A stretch of DNA of 64,000 nt, from NCBI GenBank assembly GCA_015956445.1, contig WIUZ02000005.1:1736001-1800000 (forward strand), in the 5' to 3' direction. The notes below the pieces were generated by a model. That model was given only the letters and a program-made list of their open reading frames with translations, was not told the origin of the DNA and made no database searches. Below are positions 32,166-43,720 of the stretch, piece by piece. Positions within the stretch are counted from its first letter, which is position 1. The number at the start of each line of letters is the position of its first letter. A program made the position numbers and the translations under genes. The DNA comes from Thelephora terrestris. Lineage: Eukaryota; Basidiomycota; Agaricomycetes; Thelephorales; Thelephoraceae.

Positions 32166-33379
32166 ATGGGTCATTGCCTCGCTCCGTGCCATTGGTGAAT
32201 TGAGCGAGGCCAGCCTCCGCCTTGGGCGAATCCTCTCCTGACACCGACCACCGCATGCAACCACGCAAACTTGTTATTGCCAGGTCAACTCCGTTGCGCC
32301 ATCCCCACTCCTTATTTTATGTTTACGCCCGACGGTCCCACACGATACGAACTGCTGTTACCTTAGATTTACGGCTTAGATTTCCCACCACACCTTAATT
32401 GTTTCCCTTTCCCCCTCACGCTCGATACGCTCTCTCTCTCTCCATTCCATCAAACTCCACCACGAACCAAGCCATTATGGCGCCGCGAATGTAAATATGA
32501 ACCGAGATCGATTCATTCACTCCTCCCCAGGGGAGTCGTTTTTGTCGAAAAAAACCAAGGTTTTCTCCATCCCGACCGCTACCTCGGGGCTGACTAGTGT
32601 TTGACCAAATTCACCACCGCGAAAGATGACGCTCAGGTGGCGAGCGACGTGAATGACAATGAGATTGAGATCATCGTGGGGAAGACTGTTTGCAACGAAT
32701 TCCCACCCTGTTAACTGTTGCCCACACTACAGTCACTCATGGGATTGCATGCGTTCGCCCAGCGCTCAGCCCAAGGGTGCACCCAGGAGGGGCGTCCTAC
32801 CTTCGCTGATCTCTGGTGTCATTCACCGCCTGATATTCTCTCCCGTGGCATTTCCTGTGATATTATGTGCCCTGCCGCTCTTGGGCATCACAAGAAGGTT
32901 CGAAAGTGTGGGCCCTCCATCTTCACGATTAACCGGAACGGGGTCAGCCGCCCACAGTTCCCATCTACGACCAGTTAGTGCCACTGTCGCGCCCGCTGGC
33001 GATCATCCCCAGGCCCCACATCCTCCTCAACTTAGGCCGTCGGGAGAAAACAACGTGGCGAAGCTTCATGGGGACTGTTATACCAGAATTGACACTGGAG
33101 CCGCCCCAAGTGGATGAATATCACAGTATATTCCCAGAAGATTCGATGCCATGCCTGAAGGCCTCCTTGGATTCAATCGTGTGGCCTTCAGGCATGCTTT
33201 CCTCGTCGTATGCTGTAGTATGATTTGTGATGCAGTTATTTACAGCACTGGAGACGAACTGCGTGAAGGGCGTGATGCAAGGCGAAGTATCGTCTCATAC
33301 TCTCGAACGAAATTTCCCCCAGCTCATCGAACTGGAGTGTAACATCTTCCAAGTGCCCTCGGCGCATCCGCGTCCTTCA
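32166..33379. other. Intergenic, no gene recognised
   Basis: Contains a CT dinucleotide run near 32430-32445 and pyrimidine-rich sequence before ATG-containing stretches, which looks promoter-like, but no supported gene follows directly. A perfect 14-bp inverted repeat lies at 33150-33196 (separate entry). The right end may hold the lost N-terminus of the decayed F-box gene. Confidence 0.45.
33150..33196. repeat. Perfect 14-bp inverted repeat, 19-nt loop
   Basis: CATGCCTGAAGGCC at 33150-33163 and its exact complement GGCCTTCAGGCATG at 33183-33196. It could form a stable hairpin in RNA or a cruciform. It is just upstream of the decayed F-box gene. It is not followed by a T run, and its function is unknown. 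Confidence 0.8.
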
Positions 33380-34250
33380 AGATATGTCAGGCTTTCAGTT
33401 TGCAAACTCCCTCCCGATGCACTCACCACCATCTTCAAATTTGTCACAGGTGACACCCTCACTGGAGGACATCGACTCTATCCCTACTTCCAAGAACCTC
33501 GTGGCGTTTCTTCATGCCTGCCGTTATTGGAGGGCTATAGTGCTCGGCCGCGGCAAGGCGTGGTCAAACGTCCATCTCAAGGGCCAGGACCCTGGATTTC
33601 TAAGCATTTGTGAACAGCATTCGACAACACAGACACAGGGTTCGAAGTTTATCGGTCCACATCACCGAGTTCCGCTCCTTCCGTAACTTCTTTGATGTCG
33701 AGCTTCCCAGCCTTGGGGAGCTCGTTTCAAGTGGGAAAGCATGGGTAAGGGCTCGCCCGACACATCTCCGCGGTTCGGCTTGGGACTGGGGCCCGGTGTT
33801 TGTCTGTAAAAGGGACTCTGGATTGGCCGATGAAAGCTTTAACCAGAAACGATACCCATCAACTCTTCCCAACATAACCACGCTTTCGTTCCGTGATGTC
33901 GTGCATGGATATTTGGTGCCATCGTTGGGCCTGCCGACATCCAAAACGCACCGTTCGAGAGGTAATCGCAATGGTCTCGTATCATGGATAGGGCTCGCGT
34001 CACAGGGACCGATGATACGCATACCCGTTCGCAGACCTTTACGGAGCGCTCACTTGGTACGCGGCACGACCACTAACCCACGTTACCATCTCTGCTGCGA
34101 ACCTCGGGAGCCTTCCGAATTTGAGGCACATGGATTTATGCTGGTGATGCTTGAACAATCAGATCATCGCACAGCTGTGATACGAATGTCCGGTGCTGGA
34201 GGTTTGAGGGCGAAGACAACGTATTTGGCTTGTCCTACGACCCCTGATTT
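33380..34250 (+). pseudogene. Decayed F-box/LRR-like gene
   Basis: F-box signature CKLPPDALTTIFKFVT near 33400-33450, followed in another frame by NLVAFLHACRYWRAIVLG and WSNVHLKGQDPGFLS, then in a third frame by RVRSLSVHITEFRSFRNFF and, near 34080-34130, AANLGSLPNLRHMDLC, a leucine-rich repeat-like piece. The frame changes at about 33455 and 33605 have no plausible intron (the gap would be a few bases), so I read them as frameshifts. The family is a common basidiomycete F-box group, SCF ubiquitin-ligase adaptors. The N-terminal coiled part usual in the family is not seen. Confidence 0.6.
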
Positions 34251-37200
34251 AGTGTTCAGGATGGCCCGGGCTCGAGCGGGTTCTGGAACGCCGCTTAGCA
34301 AGATCGAATGCGCCCCCGCTGAAGAGATAGGCGGTTATACTGAGGGAACTAGAGATCTTTGGGATGGTACCACGCGAGACGCAGAAGTCGTCCGCTATGG
34401 GTGAGCAAAATCTGCGTCATGCCTCTGGGCACTTCTAAACACATTTTGCGTTAGGGGCGCTATTAGGCAACAGGAATCAACAGTTACTTAGCAACCTTGC
34501 CGCTCGCCGGCGTCGGCGGGGGCGACTCGCCTCAACCATTGTGCGCAAATTCATTCATATACGCTGTACATCAACGTAAAAATTGAAAACTCCCCGCGCT
34601 CCGGTTGTCTAAGGCGATTTCAGCAATGTCACATTCTGATTGACGCAATACTTGATTAATTGGCCAGACGAATTTGCGTCTTGAGCCAGCAGGGGTGTAA
34701 CCTCTGGTCTCCGGGTCTTTGGTGTTGCTTTGGCCGAGGCTTGCGGAGGTCCCGAGATTTTTCTACGTAGCTAGATACACAAGTCCAAATAGGCGGAGAA
34801 TTCAATGAGTACTGCCACTCAACGGTCATCTACGAGCTCAAACTCACAGATGCGATCAGAACCTCGTACCGCCACTGGTATAAGCACGATGTATTTGCAC
34901 ATGACCGCATGCAAAATCGAACGAATCGAGGGTTAGGGGTGGAGGAACCAGAAGCGCCTATGGGCAACAGGGTTCAGATGAAGGATAGTAGGGTCCCAGC
35001 GGGTTGGAACTTCAATCGTGTGAAGGAATTCGGAGAGGATGTATTGAATTTCATGACCATCATGGCCTGCGGTAAGTCACCGTACAGGAATGGGAAGGCC
35101 TAGCAAAAGTACTTGCACCCAGGTGCAACTGCTCGACACGAAACTGTCAACCGTCAGAATGCCTGATGTGGCATATGGCTCAACGCTCAGCGGAGGACGT
35201 CATACAATCGCCAAAGCACATGAAACGGAGGGATGACGGAGGGAGGAAACACACCAGGAAACCGAAATCGTCGGCCTCAGGCTCGCGGATAGCGTTATTA
35301 GATAATTGACTTGATTCCCAATCACTGCGCGCCGCGGAGTTTCAACGAAAACACGCTAACCAGGATCGCTGGAGGTACTGGCGCCTAAAGCACCCGGGTG
35401 GCGACGGTCAGCGAAGATCTCGTTGGAGGAGATTGATGGTTGGGATCCTGTTTCCTCAACACACGAGACGGTCTCAGCGTCGAGGGTTCACAACACCCGA
35501 TCAACATCGGATTTGGGCCCAGCCATGGGGAGGGAATGGTCGAGGATGAAGCAGGGGTTTGGGGGAGGGATTTGCACGAGATAAGGCAAGATACCTAGTT
35601 GTGGTGTGTCGCGTTTTTAGGATGGGATAGGGAAGCCACCGGACGGTAGGGCGAACACACGGTATGTGTTTCTGGAGGCCGAACAGAGCTGAGACTCCCT
35701 ATGCCAGATACGCTGGTCGTTCGCGGGGCAGAGAAAAAGATGGCGAGGGAAGTATCGGAGAACCTGTCGAGATGAGATTTGAGTGGTGCCAATTGTGCTT
35801 AAAGACTCGCGTTCCAGGGTTCGCGCCTTGGGAAGCAGAAACAGGAGATTGTATACGCGTTACGGCCCTTAATCCATGGACACGGAGCAGCACCCAGCCT
35901 GAACTCACCTTTGAAATCCTTTTGAAGATGGTACCAGGAACGTGGTCGGTTCCCTCAATGCTGAAGCCCTGCTCCACTAGGGACACCCGTCCATTCACGC
36001 TCCCTTCATGGATGTGGTAAAAGCTTCACTTTCGTGTGGGCGGAGATAGGCAAGCAGGCGAGGAGTGAGACGATGTCACATTGTGGGTTGCTTGTCATCC
36101 ACGTCAGCGAGGAGGGAGAAGTGGAGGATCAAACGTGGGTGTCTGTAGGAGAAGTGTTGACGAGTGAAATCACGCAGGAAGTAGGCATTGTAGATTCGAG
36201 AGGAAATAAGAGACAGGAAGGGGTCAAGGAGTGGAAATGGGCCAATTTCCGCGAGGCGGAAGTAAAACCGGGGACAAAGTATAGATTCCGTAACCTATTC
36301 TGTCCAGCACGCGCAACCCCCTCATACTTAACACAAACCCTCGTCAGAGCCGGTCTGGAGTCACCTCTCCTCATCAAGAAAGGACCATCCTTCAAGCTCC
36401 TAGGACAAGTCACGGCTCTGTCTAGATGCAGCCTCCGAAGGTGGGTCACTGGAGAAGGATCATGAATCAATGAGCCAAGGGATAGTAAGGCAACAAGGCC
36501 TGGCGACGACATGACAATCGTCGCTCTCACTCTCCCTTGGCCAGGATGACAAAGATACACTTCAGGATGCCAACTAGAGTACCACCAGCACCAGGTAGTC
36601 GATATACGAGTGTTGGGCTCTAAGTGACCCATCTCGACTGTCCAACCTAATCATCGGAGACACAGCCTCATTTTTGGTAAGTACCGTGACCATCGAAATA
36701 ATTGCCCTAAAAGATATCCTGGTACACATACGTCAGCACAACGACGCCTTCATCACAGACACCAGATGACGCGATGACGCCTCGCTGTTAGGCACACTGG
36801 CAATTGACAACCGTGACCACAGTCACGTACCATCAGTCACAAATCACGGGTAGGTAAATCTGCGCGATGGGGCGTACATTCCAGGTGGCGATTGATCCAC
36901 AGCGCGTCGATACCAACGTCCATGACTTGGCTCATGTTTGTGAATCTAGATTTTCAGACGATGTCGCTCGATAAGAGTGACTTCAAGGGAGTACAAACTC
37001 ACGACGTATAGCAAGAAATGCAAGATCCACGTCGTGAGCAGGTTCAAGAACGAGAACCAGCTAACGGTGCAAGACACAGCGTCGTCTGCAAGAGAACAGG
37101 ATGCTGGTTTACTCACCTGCTTTTCCCTTTACAATGCCTCGCCCCTGAGGCCGTTCTGTGTCGCGCGCCCATCGCTGGCTGTTCTTCTGGCCGACTTCCA

Positions 37201-40200
37201 CTTCTCGTTAAGCAATAGTAAGGGCTGCTTCTGGCCGGTTTATGCGCTGTGAATCTGTTGGCAATCTGGCGAGGTTCGAGACTCGAAATATGTGCAGGAG
37301 GAAGGTAGCTGGCGACCGTGAGCCGTGAACCTGGTTGTGTCGCCTTTGGGCTGGTGCAAGCTGCAGGAATGCCGTCCGCCAAATGAAGGACCTTGAGCCC
37401 TTGTTGGCCGTCATTTTCAATGGTGAGGGCTGGTATCTGAGGTTGTGGGTGGGGGCGGCGAACAAACTGTTCTAATTCGCTCCAAAACTCCGACAATGGT
37501 TCTCCGCTACAACTTTTTCATCGCAGCGGCGTAGATACAGTCCTGTGTTTCTTCCAGGCGACCCGGCGCAACCTCCAACCGCCAACTCGACGATCCCCCT
37601 ATTTTTTTCTGCCATTCTTGCCTGAAACTGTTCAGTCCGGTCCCCTAACCACCTTAATCCAGCTCCAATGCCGCCTGTGATATCCCACAGCATCTCTCAA
37701 CATCCCCCATAACGTTCAGACGGCGTCACGGGCACCAAGGAATGACCGTCAGCAGAGAAAGCCTTGCGACACCGGAGAGAAACTTCAGAACGAAGGATGG
37801 ACTCGAGGTTCGCCCATGCTCACATTGCCTCTACTTACGCCACCTCCGGGACTGTAAAACGACAAGGACTTCAAACTTCCCTTCGCCGCTATGGTCAAGG
37901 TGGCCTACAGTGCAAGAAAATTTCGTTTTCTCTCTTTCCAGACAAATGAATCCTCTTCCTCCCACGTCCACCTGGCCGATCACCCACCGCGTCGCCTACG
38001 AACCACCCCGACGGCTCCTAGCCATCCTACAAACCTCCACCGCCGAGTGTCGAAGACACCGCTGACTCCACCCTCCGAAGTCCTAGCAGAGCAAACCTGC
38101 GGCTCTATACCGTGGCCACTATCGTCTGTGTGGAGCAACAACCCTAATGACCTCACCCACGCGCTTGACACGGAACTCCTTGTCACCGGGGACGTCGTAA
38201 CAAATTCGGCGTTACCTTTCGGTCGCAGCAAGTTCCGGACTCAATTCGGATCACAGGACCCCCTTCGCCTGGCCGCACTCGGTATAGAGTGTCAACATCA
38301 TGTTTTCCTCACGCAATCCCTTCGAATACAATGGATACACACTCCCCTCCCCCGACCTCTTGCACAACGTACATGAAAATAAGGGGCGCTTGTTACGTAA
38401 ACACTTCCATTTTCCGCCAAGCCTCAACGTTTCAACCTCAATGGTCTGGGAAAGTCGAAGTCGACCCTTCTTCTCGCCGACATCCCCGTAAGTCTCTTCG
38501 CCTGCTCTCTTCGCCAAAAAATGAAACGATAATATTGGGACCCGACAGTAGCACGCCTAGTTTTCGCTGCCTGCCCTGAGCGAGTCAGCAGTGTCGTTGA
38601 TAATCTTGAACATCTGCTCCCGGACATAGTACTACCAAGTCCGCTATGAAGACCATTTGCGCCACTCATCAGAGAATCTTCTGCCGCGCTCGTCCGATCA
38701 GCGTGGGACTGTTTACTCCCGGGTGAGGCGGGCGTTTTATCCTTCGCTTGGGTTATCGGCCGATCTGGCCCACCAGCTAAGCACGCAAGATCATCAATCA
38801 AGGTAGCGAGGGGGTCGGTAGTTACAGGTTGTTGTACTCACGGAGAGTGTCGACTTGTGCACCCGTGGTACCCCGTCCACCAACGTGTACACACGTCCGA
38901 CCGAGCAGGGTCGCAGACCTAGGCCCCACAGGCTGCGGTCGCGCAGGGAACTTCCACTCGTCCCGAGGGCTGTCGGGAGCCTTGAATTTGTTGTGATATG
39001 ATTTTTTTTGCCAACCCCAAACAATATGCTCAGTTCGCAATTATGAATAATATCGCCCCCGATCGCCCATCTAACTTAATTTCCGCTCTCATCGCGGCCA
39101 AGCGACATGATGCCACCAGGTGGTAAATATTGAATAAGACCAAACGGAGCTACCTTCTTACGAAACTTAGTAGACGTGGGCGAGGAGGTGGTGACATGTA
39201 CCGCGCACACGTGGTCAAGGCGTGGGATCGAATAGACAAACAGCCTGCCCTCGCCTGTATCCCTGAAGGCGCCTTCAAACGGATTCCCGCTGGTGCTCAG
39301 ACTACTCCTTAGCCCCCTTTATCCAGCCGTTGCCCGATAGGTATCTCTGTCCAGCCTATAGTTGGGTCAAGAACGTAGGAGTCGTAGAGTAGGCATCGGG
39401 GCTCTCCGTCGACCGGGTTAGGGGGCTAGAAATCGATGTCTGGGCGCGTGCTTCTTGATGGTGTGGACGCTTGCACGGCCAGGTGCGCGAATCTCCACGA
39501 CGCTGGCGCTGTGTCCCTTCTCTGCTTAAACCCTAGGTTCGAGAAATTAAAAAAAAAGCGATCAGACTGACCGAAGTTCGGTCCAAATATCGCCCAACGA
39601 AGAGTAACAAACGGGTCCACATCCGACGTCAACGAGTGCTCAAACGTGCAGGAGGAATTCCGGTATGAGTGTTCGTGTTCTGCGCATCTTTCTTCGAGGA
39701 CGAAAGCGGGGTCCCTCATATTAAGCCGAACCTATAGCAACCGGTATCCAAAGCTCCTGAAAGACACCCCCCACCTGGAACCACCAAAGCCAGACGTCAT
39801 GCTACCGGAGATAAAGTCAGGACCTGTGTCAAAGATGCCATGATATCGTTGGAATTTTTTAGCGTTACAGTAGCATTAGTGGCTCCAGATGTGGATGCCG
39901 CCGGTCTTAAGAATGGCAAGGTACTCCAGAGATCGGAGAGAAAATGCCCATGCAGAGCATCCTGAGAGCATCTTTTGAGAACAAGTGGATTAGACAGGAC
40001 GCTGGGCAGGCCGATTGTAAGACTCTAAGAGGTGGGATAGTGGTCCCTGGCTCTGGCACTGGCCTCGCGGCGCCGGTGCCGGGGTGGCTTGGCCTTTGAT
40101 CCGGGTTTGCCTCGTGTACTTTCGGCCTATGACGCCATCGTCCCACGGCATGTCCCCAGCCAATGATAAGCGTGACAAAAACCCGCCAAAAACTGTTTCC

Positions 40201-40707
40201 TCCCCAGCATCCCCCATGCTGAAGAGCCAGTACGTATACAACAACATGTATATGGATCGGGCGATACGCTTCACCGTCAAACTTCGGTCACCGTGCATGA
40301 GATCATTTCGACGATAGGCGACTGCACGGAGGAAATTACCTGGCGAAAAACCGGTTCAGAATCCGCGACGGGATATATCCAGCACGCATCGTGACATTCA
40401 AATCGCACAAGTATAGTAAATACATACAGCCTAAGTCTGAATACATTCTAGCAAAAAAAAAAAAGATAGACAAATCGCCTGGAAGCATCCAGACCCAGGT
40501 CGATGGTATATAATACTAGCCTGGTGTACAAGATACCCGTGTCGCGAGATGCGTGTGTTCCTCCTGGGATGCCTCTAACACTCGAAAGAAAGAATAAATG
40601 AAAGACTTTGTTTGAAGAAAAGGAGCGGTGTAATTTCTGTGCAACCTTTTTCGCCCTTGCCTGGCCACCAGTGCGTCTAGTGTCCAAATGCTGGAGAAAG
40701 ATCGAAC
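34251..40707. other. Gene-poor stretch, no recognised gene
   Basis: About 6.5 kb without any domain I can name. Longer open frames: 35664-36020 and 36034-36465 (+), adjacent and possibly parts of one unknown gene (FRNLFCPARATPSY); 37742-38580 (+), several overlapping frames (SRNPFEYNGYTLPSPDLLHN near 38300) with possible but unproven splicing; and 38251-38517 (-). There is a 12-A run near 40450. No terminal repeats, transposase motifs or tRNA-like folds were seen. It may be decayed sequence or hold lineage-specific genes. Confidence 0.4.
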
Positions 40708-42146
40708 TCAAGCCGCTTGGTAGACGGAGATGTAGTTGACGTTGATCTGGGCCCCTGTAGTAAGAATTGACGTGAGCGATGGTCCATAAGAATGACTGAG
40801 GGTGTTCATACAATCGTAGTTGGTACTATTCGCAACAGCGTCGGCACAGGTTCCTCCGTTATTACCGTTGTTGAAGTCGGCGCCGGCCCAATCGCCACAG
40901 ATAGAGATGTTGATGACGACTGGAGGGCAAATAAATAACTCAGCCAAGTCTGGAGAAATAGATCACGAGGGACGTACGACTGAGATCCTGGAAGGAGGCG
41001 GCAATGTTGCACGAGTCGTTGGACCAAAGGGCGACTGGGGTTCCCCAAGAGTCAGGGTTAGGGTTACCGTTCTGAATATCTTGAGGGATCTGGTTTCGCT
41101 CGAATCGCCAGATGGAAATCTGCGTGTCATCCCAAAGGGTGGCGAAAACACCGCCAGCAGCCACGTTGAAGGGATGACCGGCACTTCCTTCTCCGTCGGT
41201 GAAAGCGCAACCGTTGTTGTTACTGCCAGAGCTCAAGCATTGAGTTGAGACGAGGTTTCCAGTAAAACTCTGGGTGGCCGTGCCGTTCGCACTCTTGTAC
41301 AAGGGTCCGACGTTGGGGTTAGACGTGCAGACACCATTGGTGCCGGTATGAAGGGTGTTCTGGTTGGTCGTGTACTCGTTAACGAATTCAACGATGTCGA
41401 TCTGTAAGGAGGCTTGGAATCAGCATGTCGTGTCAGAAACGATGAGATGGTGGTCACCTCTCCGCCGTTTGGCCAGTTCGGGCTATGAATAGGAGCCTAG
41501 GTTAGAATCATGCATAAGCACACGGGAAACGGGGAGAACATACCCTACAGCTGAAAATGCATCAAATGTAAGCATCACATTTCCTCAAAGTACAAATCTG
41601 ACGAAAAAACTCACCCCAGAAGGCCGGCCAGACAGTGGGACCGTGAGCAAACCTCCAGAAATCTGCGATTACAAGAGCGCCGTTATAGGAAGCCTTGCTG
41701 GTGATGCGGACACTGAGACGCGCGGGTGAGTTCCTGAGTTCCGATCAATTATCACACGGAAGCTTACGAGCGTCTGTTGCCACCAGGGGCAACGGTCGAG
41801 ACATTGTCAACCTTCAAGACAGCAGTGCCATCCGGCTGAACGTAGGCAAGATCTTGAGCGTTTTCCTTGGATTCGTATATCACATTTCCGTGAGTTGGAT
41901 CAGCCTGAGTGAAAAAATCCCATCCACTTAGATAGGGAACCGATCAGCGAAAGACAATTAAAGGGGTCAGTGGGCGGCTCACTCAAAAAACGTCTGGCCC
42001 TGAAACTTGTCCTGCAGTTTGTACACGGTACTTCGGGAGTGGTTGTGGTGTCTTGAGCGGTGGGTTTGAGGATTCCGGTGGACATGCATGCGAGCCATCG
42101 ACGCCACTGGAAGGACGGCGACCAAAAGGAGTGACAAAAGGTGCAT
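40708..42146 (-). CDS. Secreted GH16 endo-1,3(4)-beta-glucanase
   Basis: Glycoside hydrolase family 16, laminarinase-like, acting on cell-wall or storage beta-glucan. Starts at ATG 42146 with signal peptide MHLLSLLLVAVLPVASMA. Exons continue YKLQDKFQGQTFFE, WDFFTQADPTHGNV, TSKASYNGALVIADFW, then PNWPNGGE and IDIVEFVNEYTTNQ, giving the catalytic signature GEIDIVE (nucleophile and acid/base Glu). An intron cuts this motif right after the first Glu (about 41460-41400). Further on: NNNGCAFTDGEGSAGHPFN, FATLWDDTQISIWRF, NISICGDWAGADFN, and the end INVNYISVYQAA. About 320-340 residues, with no GPI or CBM part seen. Both catalytic Glu are present, so it is probably active. Confidence 0.92.
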
Positions 42147-43145
42147 TGTTCGAGGAGTGCTAGAGAAGGAGAAGTGAAAAGATAGGGAGACCGTCAAGGG
42201 ACAGGAGAAGGAATGTGGAGAGATGAAGGGGGTGCGATTCCCGTGCAGCGACCCGACACCTTTTATAGGAACGAGCGAGTTCGCCTCTGCGTGCTGGGCA
42301 TGGTCCCGACCGGTTTCTTTTCAAAACCTCCTAGATCGGAAGGATGCATGGCGACCGAAAAAGACCAGGCCCGCTCTATTGAAGGTGTAATCAATCGACC
42401 GTTTTGCTTTTTTGGTGACCTGGCCCCCTTTGCCTTGGAGCCATGGCTGACAGTCCCAAAGCCTACGGGACAAAGCAACGTTTCGCAGCAATACGCGACT
42501 CCTTTGTACCAGACACGCACGGACCCTTGGCTGGGGAGGTGATCGGTTCTGTAAAGGCACCCATGCGCTGCGGGTCGGTTGCAGCTCGGGACCAGTGATC
42601 CGGGGGATACAACGCTCGGCGCTCGCTGCGAAGCACTCTTATAAATCTATCGTCCCCATACCCGCCCAATCCCGCCATAATGATGCATGTCTCTACACGT
42701 AGCAGCTCTCATTTGAGGAGGCAGGGTGCCGAGTCTGCTAGATCAGCGTTGTTGCCAATGTCCACCCAAATCAGTCATATAATAAATAATTGACCCATAG
42801 AGTAACCATGACTGCTACAGCTCACGAAAGCTTCCTTCACGACACGGGCGTTCACGCATGGTATCGAACCGAACAAAAAAGCCATAATTTCGCGCAAACG
42901 TGACTTGATGGCTGTCAGGCGGAGTGCGTGTAAGACCTATCTCCCACAGCGTGGCGTGGTACCGCAGGTCGAGGTACATAAGTCGCGTTCAAGGTCTGTC
43001 CATGAAGGTCACCACGCGTCGGACATGGGAGCGAGTATGAGAGGTTTTCGGTTTTTCCCGACCAGTGAGATAAGATTGTACTCCCGTTTCAAATTACGGG
43101 CCTAAGTCAAGAACCACCCATCATTATCGTAACACCGCTGTATCC
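42147..43145. other. Intergenic, no gene recognised
   Basis: Upstream of the leftward GH16 gene and of the rightward small membrane protein, so it should carry both promoters. Short open frames on both strands lack domain similarity. A TATAAAT-like stretch occurs near 42640. Confidence 0.45.
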
Positions 43146-43624
43146 ATGGCCCCGGGCGGTCAGCAGATTCTCGAACATCTGGTTGCGCAACGCGAGAGCT
43201 AACACGGAGAGAACAGGCGCACGACCTTCTCCAAAACCCCAACCTCTGACAGGCATCCCATTCATCTTCCTGTTCACGACATGTGCGCTGTGTGCGATTT
43301 TCCTTCTGTGGCGAAAATCCGACGCGTTGAGGACAGTGGTTTCTCACAGGTGGGTAACCAAGGACGGTACGCTGAACGAAGCTTGATTGATACACTTCGA
43401 AGGCTTCAACCTTGGTCGGAAGGCGGTCGTATTCGACTCTCTGAGGATGACGGACCAGCTGCTACCGAGTTTCTCGACGATGACGAGGACGAGGACGATC
43501 AACCAATCGTGCTCGGAGGGAGCCTACCGGACGTGGAGTCTGAAGCTCATGAAGCTTGGGAACGGGAAGAGGGTAGAAACCCCTCCCCATCGCAAACACC
43601 AACCTCAGCGGCTGGTCGGCAATA
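43146..43624 (+). CDS. Small single-pass membrane protein with acidic tail
   Basis: The ATG at 43146 gives MAPGGQQILEHLVAQRES. The continuation is a basic/Pro stretch, a membrane helix IPFIFLFTTCALCAIFLLW, then RKSDALRTVVSHR. A GTGGGT donor at about 43348 and an acceptor at about 43400 (CTTCGAAG) join SHR to LQPWSEGGRIRLSED and DGPAATEFLDDDEDEDDQ, ending TPTSAAGRQ at 43624. About 125 residues. The first 18 codons are one base out of frame with the helix part (at about 43198), and no credible intron fits except one of 35 nt or less, so either an unusual tiny intron, a sequence error or a frameshift is present. I believe similar small proteins occur in other basidiomycetes, but no function is known. 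Confidence 0.55.
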
Positions 43625-43720
43625 ATGCGGCGGAGGCGGGCCGGACGGTTTTAAAGACTTGACCGAAGCCGGGACCAGATTACATACTCTTCCATTACCT
43701 TCTTCGTTGTTTACCTCGTC

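Noticed and set aside
36129-36632. Leftward frame of 167 codons in the gene-poor stretch
   Set aside because: Opposes an equally long rightward frame; no motif, signal peptide or splice support.
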